Positions 27,098-31,371 of a DNA stretch of 31,371 nucleotides are shown here, one piece after another. This DNA comes from Blattamonas nauphoetae (Eukaryota; Preaxostyla; Oxymonadida): positions 1 to 31,371 of the forward strand of contig JARBJD010000585.1 of assembly GCA_033064195.1 (NCBI GenBank), in the 5' to 3' direction. Positions within the stretch are counted from its first letter, which is position 1. Each line of letters opens with the position of its first letter. The translations under genes were made by a program, and so were the position numbers. The notes beneath the pieces were generated by a model. It made no database searches. It was not told where the DNA came from and saw nothing but the letters and a program-made list of their open reading frames with translations.

Positions 27098-27506
27098 ATG
27101 GTCAAACGTTATTTCTCAATTCAGAATTCTCACACTGCTCAACTCCCTCATGATTTTGTTAATTCAAGAAAACAAAATACATCTATTTCCTTGACTGTAA
27201 ACTCATCCATGTGAAGGAGGAGATCGGTGATGCATCGACAGTCATCTCCAAAGATATTCCTCAGAACTTCACAATCCATGCTGATTGATTCAGACTGATG
27301 CTCACAATGATTCATATGTTGCTTTCTGCAACGAACAGATTGCGAAGCGAAAGAAGTGGGAATTAACTACTCGCCAATCAATTGTGAAGATCTGGTTCAA
27401 GGACAGTTCTGGTGAATCAATAGAGATGGAAACAACAGAGACAATCAATGGAAAAATAACCAAAGAGTACTATGAATTCCTTGTTGATCTAATGTTGGAA
27501 TATTGA
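27098..27506 (+). pseudogene. Late gene B (element 2), about two breaks
   Basis: The start MVKRYFSIQNSHT and the last ~70 codons (SYVAFCNEQIAKRKKWELTT to LVDLMLEY) match 2223-2633. The region between has decayed. The copy is a fossil with about two breaks. Confidence 0.7.
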
Positions 27507-27545
27507 ATGGTGAAAGAATATTTTGAAATTGTTCATTGAAGAAAG
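27490..27545 (-). pseudogene. S74 gene, last-codon remnant (element 2)
   Basis: On the minus strand, NEQFQNILSPFNIPT aligns with the end of the element 1 S74 protein (NELIQKYNSLTNTPT), overlapping the end of gene B as in element 1. The match stops near 27545, which marks the right limit of element 2. Confidence 0.5.
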
Positions 27546-27893
27546 CAAAATAACCGAAGAGAAGAGCCTTCCCACGTTCGTACGAGTCTCGCCAGAGGCT
27601 TCGAACTCTTTGTGAGAGCTTCCTATAGACACCCCGATACTCCTTTGGGGATCGTTCTATCGCGATCCTTCTAAATGACTGCTGCTGGCGAATTCCTTGA
27701 AGGGTTAAGTCTTGGGTGGGCATGATTTACGGGCACATCTAAGTCTGCCAACATGAACCCCGGGACAATCTTTCGATCATCCGTCTCCAATCCAACCTCC
27801 AATTCGTTCTGCGCATCAGTCACCAGGGCACCATTTTGCCTGAGTATCTTGGAACATTACGTCGAGGGCTCAATACTTGAACTTGGCCAACAA
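27546..27893. other. Unassigned junction sequence
   Basis: No gene is supported. It includes a 20-base segment (27586-27605) that also occurs at 22968-22987. A minus-strand frame across 27445-27723 joins the element 2 remnant to this unrelated text and is probably a chance frame. Confidence 0.45.
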
Positions 27894-28200
27894 CTCCTCT
27901 TCATATACAAATTAAAAATCAGAAAGTTAAAAAGTTTAACGTTTATTTTAGATCACCCATATCTCAAGAACTACTGCTCAGATCACGCTGAAAACATCGG
28001 AAATGAACTCAGCAGATCGGGATTGACCTTGGAAGAGGTTTGTGTGGTCAGTGCTCAAAATTGGATTTTTCAAACTTTGTCTGGATCTCCTCTTCATATA
28101 CAAATTAAAAAATCGATAAAAATAAATCAGCGTTAATTTTGAGATCACCCATAACTTCAGAAATACTTCTCAGATCACACGAAACACGTCGTATATAAAC
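27894..28200. repeat. Tandem duplication, period 193 bp, with promoter-like motif
   Basis: CTCCTCTTCATATACAAATT begins at 27894 and again at 28087. Each is followed by an A-rich block and, ~55 bases on, GATCACCCATA and a TCAGATCAC block. Both units carry on the minus strand TTTTTAATTTGTAT, the early-type motif of element 1. The first unit also resembles the 16796-16840 interval between genes N and O (AATTAAAAA..., then AACGTTTATTT). Confidence 0.6.
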
Positions 28201-28397
28201 TTTTCAGACCGATATTAACCTTGTAAGAACAATTTTGGATGGTCTCAAAATTAAGGTTAACTTTGAAAATTTCATTTTTATTACATCATATAGTGATGAA
28301 AAAGTGAAAAACAAAATCAACCAAAACAATCCACCAATACCACAGATGCATGGGAGGTAGTGCACGTCATTCTGGTGCATTCTGGGCGTGCCCTGCT

Positions 28398-28683
28398 CCA
28401 TGGACTTGTGGACCTGTGGACCTCCAAAATAAAACCAATTTGATTTCGCGATCCACCTGGGGCACCTGGGGCACTTTTGGACAGTCAATAGTCATTGGAA
28501 AACACTCATGAACTTCCGCACCAATGAAAATCCACACAATCCACCACCGCCAATGTTCCTATCATTTTATTCATTCTAAGTATGCCTCTGCTCATGTGGC
28601 CATGTGGACTTGTGGACCGTGGACCTCCAAAATAAAACCAATTTAAAAGCCGATCCACCTGGGGCACCTGGGGCAGTCAATAG
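28398..28683. repeat. Direct repeat, two copies about 200 bp apart
   Basis: 28398-28491 and about 28598-28683 share CATGG/CATGTGGACTTGTGGACC, GTGGACCTCCAAAATAAAAC, and GATCCACCTGGGGCACCTGG ending in GTCAATAG. The interval between them holds nothing recognised. They may be two halves of one decayed transposon or a tandem duplication. Confidence 0.65.
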
Positions 28684-29084
28684 GATTATCGAACGACTGC
28701 CAAATGATCGTACCGATTGATCTGGTCCTGGATCAACTGGAAATCAATTTTTTGGAGCTCATTTTATCACAATAAAGTAAGAATTAGGTCCAAAATTCAT
28801 CAATAACGAAGAAGAAGGAAATGTGTGTTTTTGATGTCTAAAGTCATTTATTCCGTGTTAACTGTGATCCTCGGAGGTATCGATTTTCGCCAACTATACT
28901 ACTCCCACACGCAGTTGTCCGCACTGTCACTTTAGAGAAGATGACGACCATCGTGCAACACCAGTTGAACGAGAGCGGGCTTGTGATTCCTTAACTGGTG
29001 GAGCAGAAAGACGTGATCCACAGGTTCGAGCCGAAAGTCATTAATCGGCCAGTTGAAGGAGAAGACGGAGAGTTGGAAAACGAC
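28684..29084. other. Unassigned stretch, G+C rises rightward
   Basis: A polyadenylation-like AATAAA occurs at 28772. From about 28930 the text is more G+C-rich and has coding-like frames on the plus strand that lead into the minisatellite, but no family is recognised. It could be part of a host gene or of another old element. Confidence 0.35.
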
Positions 29085-29336
29085 GAGGAGGGAGGTGAGT
29101 GCGACGAGGAGGGAGGTGAGTGCGACGCGGAGGGAGGTGAGTGCGACGCGGAGGGAGGTGAGTGCGACGAGGAGGGAGGTGAGTGCGACGAGGAGGGAGG
29201 TGAGTGCGACGCGGAGGGAGGTGAGTGCGACGCGGAGGGAGGTGAGTGCGACGAGGTGGGAGGTGAGTGCGACGAGGTGGGAGGTGAGTGCGACGAGGTG
29301 GGAGGTGAGTGCGACGAGGTGGGAGGTGAGTGCGGA
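29085..29336. repeat. 21-bp minisatellite, 12 units, nested order
   Basis: The unit is GAG GAG GGA GGT GAG TGC GAC. Units 1-2, 3-4, 5-6, 7-8 and 9-12 carry GAGGAG, GCGGAG, GAGGAG, GCGGAG and GAGGTG at the front. Units 1-4 and 5-8 are therefore the same 84-bp block twice. As 21 is a multiple of three and no unit has a stop in five of the frames, long frames appear on both strands. The plus-strand frame reads (E/A)EGGECD repeats. Confidence 0.95.
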
Positions 29337-30439
29337 GATAGAAATTGTCGCGGATTGCGAGTGGCTGGTGACGATGAACAGAGAGAGTGAGAACGTAAAG
29401 AAGAAACAAAGAGCGAAATACAACCTTCGACAGACGACGACCCGTCCCTCCTCCATTCGCCATCCACCCAGACACCACTCAGAGAGAACACCGAAGAGCA
29501 GCTGAGCGCCGCCGAATTAGGACGGAACAGTGTGCAGACACAGGGGATGGGTGGAGGAGTGAGGACAGATGCTCAGTCGAGACTGATGGTGAGGGAAGGA
29601 CAAGGTATGATCGGGAGCAAATCAGCACAATGACGTTCTGAGCACGCCAGTTGTGTCGAGAGCGATGACACAGCCTGTGAACGCAATGAATGAGCTGACG
29701 ATCGCTGAATCGAGAAAGCGAGCAACAGCAGCCATCACTTCACAAAAGAAACGGCCAGTGACTCCAGACACCACACGAATACCACGTCCCGTTGAGGCAA
29801 AGCAGCGAGGAAGTGTCGTGATAGAGTGGTGCGGAGTTAAATGCGCTTGAATTTGATCATTTCAAGATTCAGTCTGATTGAGATCTCAATTCACACAACA
29901 ACGATGAAACGAAGGTTAAACTGAGATTCTCAACAATAATAAAACCAATTGTTGATTCATTGTGTTGAAGTGGAAACAAGTTGTTGATCCGACCCAAAGT
30001 GAAAGGCTGGAAAAGGCACTGACAACTGACACGCCTTTTTGCCAGGTCACTCATGTATAATATCTTGACTATATCTGAAGATATCCAAACACAAAATGAT
30101 TCTTGATATGAGTTCAGATGGATGAACGAAACTAAAGAACGGAGAGGTTGATGTTTTGTTGAGATGAGGGGTGGAGATTTATACAATGATATATATGATA
30201 GAATAATGAAATATTCATATATTTCCGCACTTTGGTTGATTGCTTCGTGTATTTTGCACAAGACTGCGATGCTTGACAAGTTAAAAGGGAAAGACCAGAC
30301 CAGCATGATGAAGGAGTTTCTACAGAACAGTTCCAGTGAATTCAATAACACTGAATGGAAAGAACAAGAAATTGAACAGTAAAACAGACGATACAAATGA
30401 TGCGACACGAAGTTCCTGAGTGTCCTGATGTCAACACGA
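29337..30439. other. Unassigned stretch without a supported gene
   Basis: 29337-29850 is comparatively G+C-rich with short coding-like frames (for example 29653-29850) that match no family I know. 29850-30439 is A/T-rich. A 72-codon frame at 30164-30382 has a hydrophobic ISALWLIASCIL stretch but no other support. Confidence 0.4.
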
Positions 30440-30442
30440 TCA

Positions 30443-31032
30443 TAGTGCTGTCACAAAGCGCCGGTTTTCAATAAACCGCCTAAAATCGAGATTTTTCTGG
30501 GAAATGTTGTTTGGTGAGAAAATAATCCTGAAAATTTTGGAGCTAAAGACCCATTATTGGGCTCTGTAGCTTCATGCAGTCAAATGCACACATTTTTTTC
30601 AACTTTTCGACGTCATATCTCCACAACCAGCCATCCGTTTTGAACCAAAGAAAGTGCATTATATTCGTAAAGATCTCGAGAAAATGTGCTCAAAAGAAAG
30701 ACTTGTTTTTCTTAGAAAATTGTGTTGAGAAAATATGGGTTGTTTTGGTATTTTCCCTGAAACCCAGATTTTTTCAAAATTTTGCCAAAATGTTAGAATC
30801 ATCAAAAAGGATCTGGATAAAATTTCATCAAAATTGGTTCACGGGTTGTGGAGATATGACGTCGAAAAGTTGAAAAAATGTGTGTATTTTACTGCATGAA
30901 GCTACAGAGCCCAATAATGGGTCTTTAGCTCCAAAATTTTTCAGGATTATTTTCTCACCAAAACAACATTTCCCAGAAAAAATCTCGATTTTAGGCGGTT
31001 TATTGAAAACCGGCGCTTTTGTGACAGCACTA
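30443..31032. mobile_element. Foldback DNA transposon, family B
   Basis: This 590-bp element starts TAGTGCTGTCACAAAGCGCC and ends with the inverse. Its arms pair for about 200 bases, including CCGGTTTTCAATAAACCGCC, and TCA flanks it at 30440-30442 and 31033-31035. No transposase. Its ends differ from family A after TAG, but the inner arms share CATATCTCCACAACC and ATCCGTTTT with family A. Confidence 0.9.
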
Positions 31033-31035
31033 TCA

Positions 31036-31371
31036 GTGCATTTTCTTGTCGATCAAAGAGTTCTTCTCATATCCAAAGAAGAGAACGAGGTCAAGAGGAG
31101 GATACGAACAAGAAGAAGGCAAACTGGTAGATAGTTGAGTGGACATATCACATGATCCTCAGGATTTCAAGCTTGTGTGATGAAGATGAGTACTATTCGC
31201 ATTGATATTTGAGAAGAAGAGAAAGAAGAGAATAGAAAACAATGTAAGAGCAGACTACTGTCGTTATCTCCTAAAATAGTCTTTCAGTTAGACATGTTCG
31301 CGGTCAGATCGATCGAGCGATCCAAAGTCTAAAAAGAGAGGAGAGTGATCATTAAGAGTAAAATAAATAGA
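31036..31371. other. Non-coding right edge
   Basis: A/G-rich sequence with no supported gene or repeat. A short frame from 30880 to 31134 starts inside the foldback transposon and is not supported. Confidence 0.4.

Larger units (their letters stand above)
20811..27545 (+). mobile_element. Polinton/Maverick element 2, virion-module fragment
   Basis: Gene order ATPase (minus strand), H, G, F, E, MCP1, MCP2, B (plus strand) mirrors element 1 with the orientation reversed. It is cut inside the ATPase gene at the left and inside the S74 gene at the right, so POLB, integrase and both ends are absent. Proteins are similar but clearly diverged from element 1, so it is a separate lineage and not a recent duplicate. 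It carries about six breaks in total. MCP1, E and G look whole. It is older or longer silent than element 1 by break count. Confidence 0.9.

Noticed and set aside
27445-27723. Minus-strand frame of 92 codons
   Set aside because: It runs from the element 2 remnant into unrelated junction sequence, so it is a chance join.
28932-29505. Five long frames of 130-174 codons on both strands
   Set aside because: A 21-bp repeat without stops keeps several frames open by arithmetic; at most one can be real and none matches a family.
30164-30382. Small membrane protein gene
   Set aside because: One hydrophobic stretch in a 72-codon frame without relatives or context is not enough.

Overview
The window is repeat-rich, A+T-rich eukaryotic DNA, most likely from a nematode and probably Caenorhabditis. 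That assignment is an inference from a Polinton/Maverick element of the nematode kind and from palindromic 'foldback' DNA transposons with 3-bp TNA target duplications, as in Tc4/Tc5 of C. elegans. I see no convincing conserved host gene, tRNA, rRNA or CRISPR array.

Bases 1-1140 are a degenerate tandem repeat with a period of about 130-160 bp. Bases ~1143-17310 are a nearly complete Polinton/Maverick (element 1). From its right end inward, mostly on the minus strand, it carries a small repeat-domain protein (O), a small unknown (N), protein-primed DNA polymerase B, an acidic unknown (L), a retroviral-type integrase, a coiled-coil protein (J), and the packaging ATPase on the plus strand. The virion module follows: H, G, two small MAPG proteins (F, E), two related capsid-type proteins (MCP1, MCP2) and B. 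A plus-strand protein with a peptidase S74 intramolecular chaperone sits at the left end. An inverted, shortened copy of the start of gene O lies at 1183-1324 and marks the two ends as an inverted repeat. Element 1 is a fossil with few breaks: about one each in POLB, ATPase and G, plus a 600-bp foldback transposon inside MCP1.

Bases 17311-20460 hold non-coding DNA, a second foldback transposon of the same family in the opposite orientation (18603-19200), and a 197-residue gene related to O. A fragment resembling a DDE transposase follows (20462-20810). It abuts element 2 (20811 to ~27545), a second, diverged Polinton piece in the opposite orientation. Element 2 holds only the virion module and is cut inside the ATPase gene at one end and inside the S74 gene at the other. 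It has several breaks, but MCP1, E and G look whole.

Bases 27546-31371 are mixed repeats: a 193-bp tandem duplication carrying the element-type promoter motif, a ~200-bp direct repeat, a 21-bp minisatellite of 12 units, and a third foldback transposon of another family (30443-31032).

Element 1 replicates and packages as a virus-like unit by family knowledge: POLB copies it, INT inserts it, the ATPase fills a capsid built from MCP-type proteins. The clearest regulatory signal is two upstream A/T motifs. TTTTTATTTTT precedes virion genes, TTTTTTAATT precedes the POLB-side genes, and many starts read TAAATG. This suggests an early/late promoter code.
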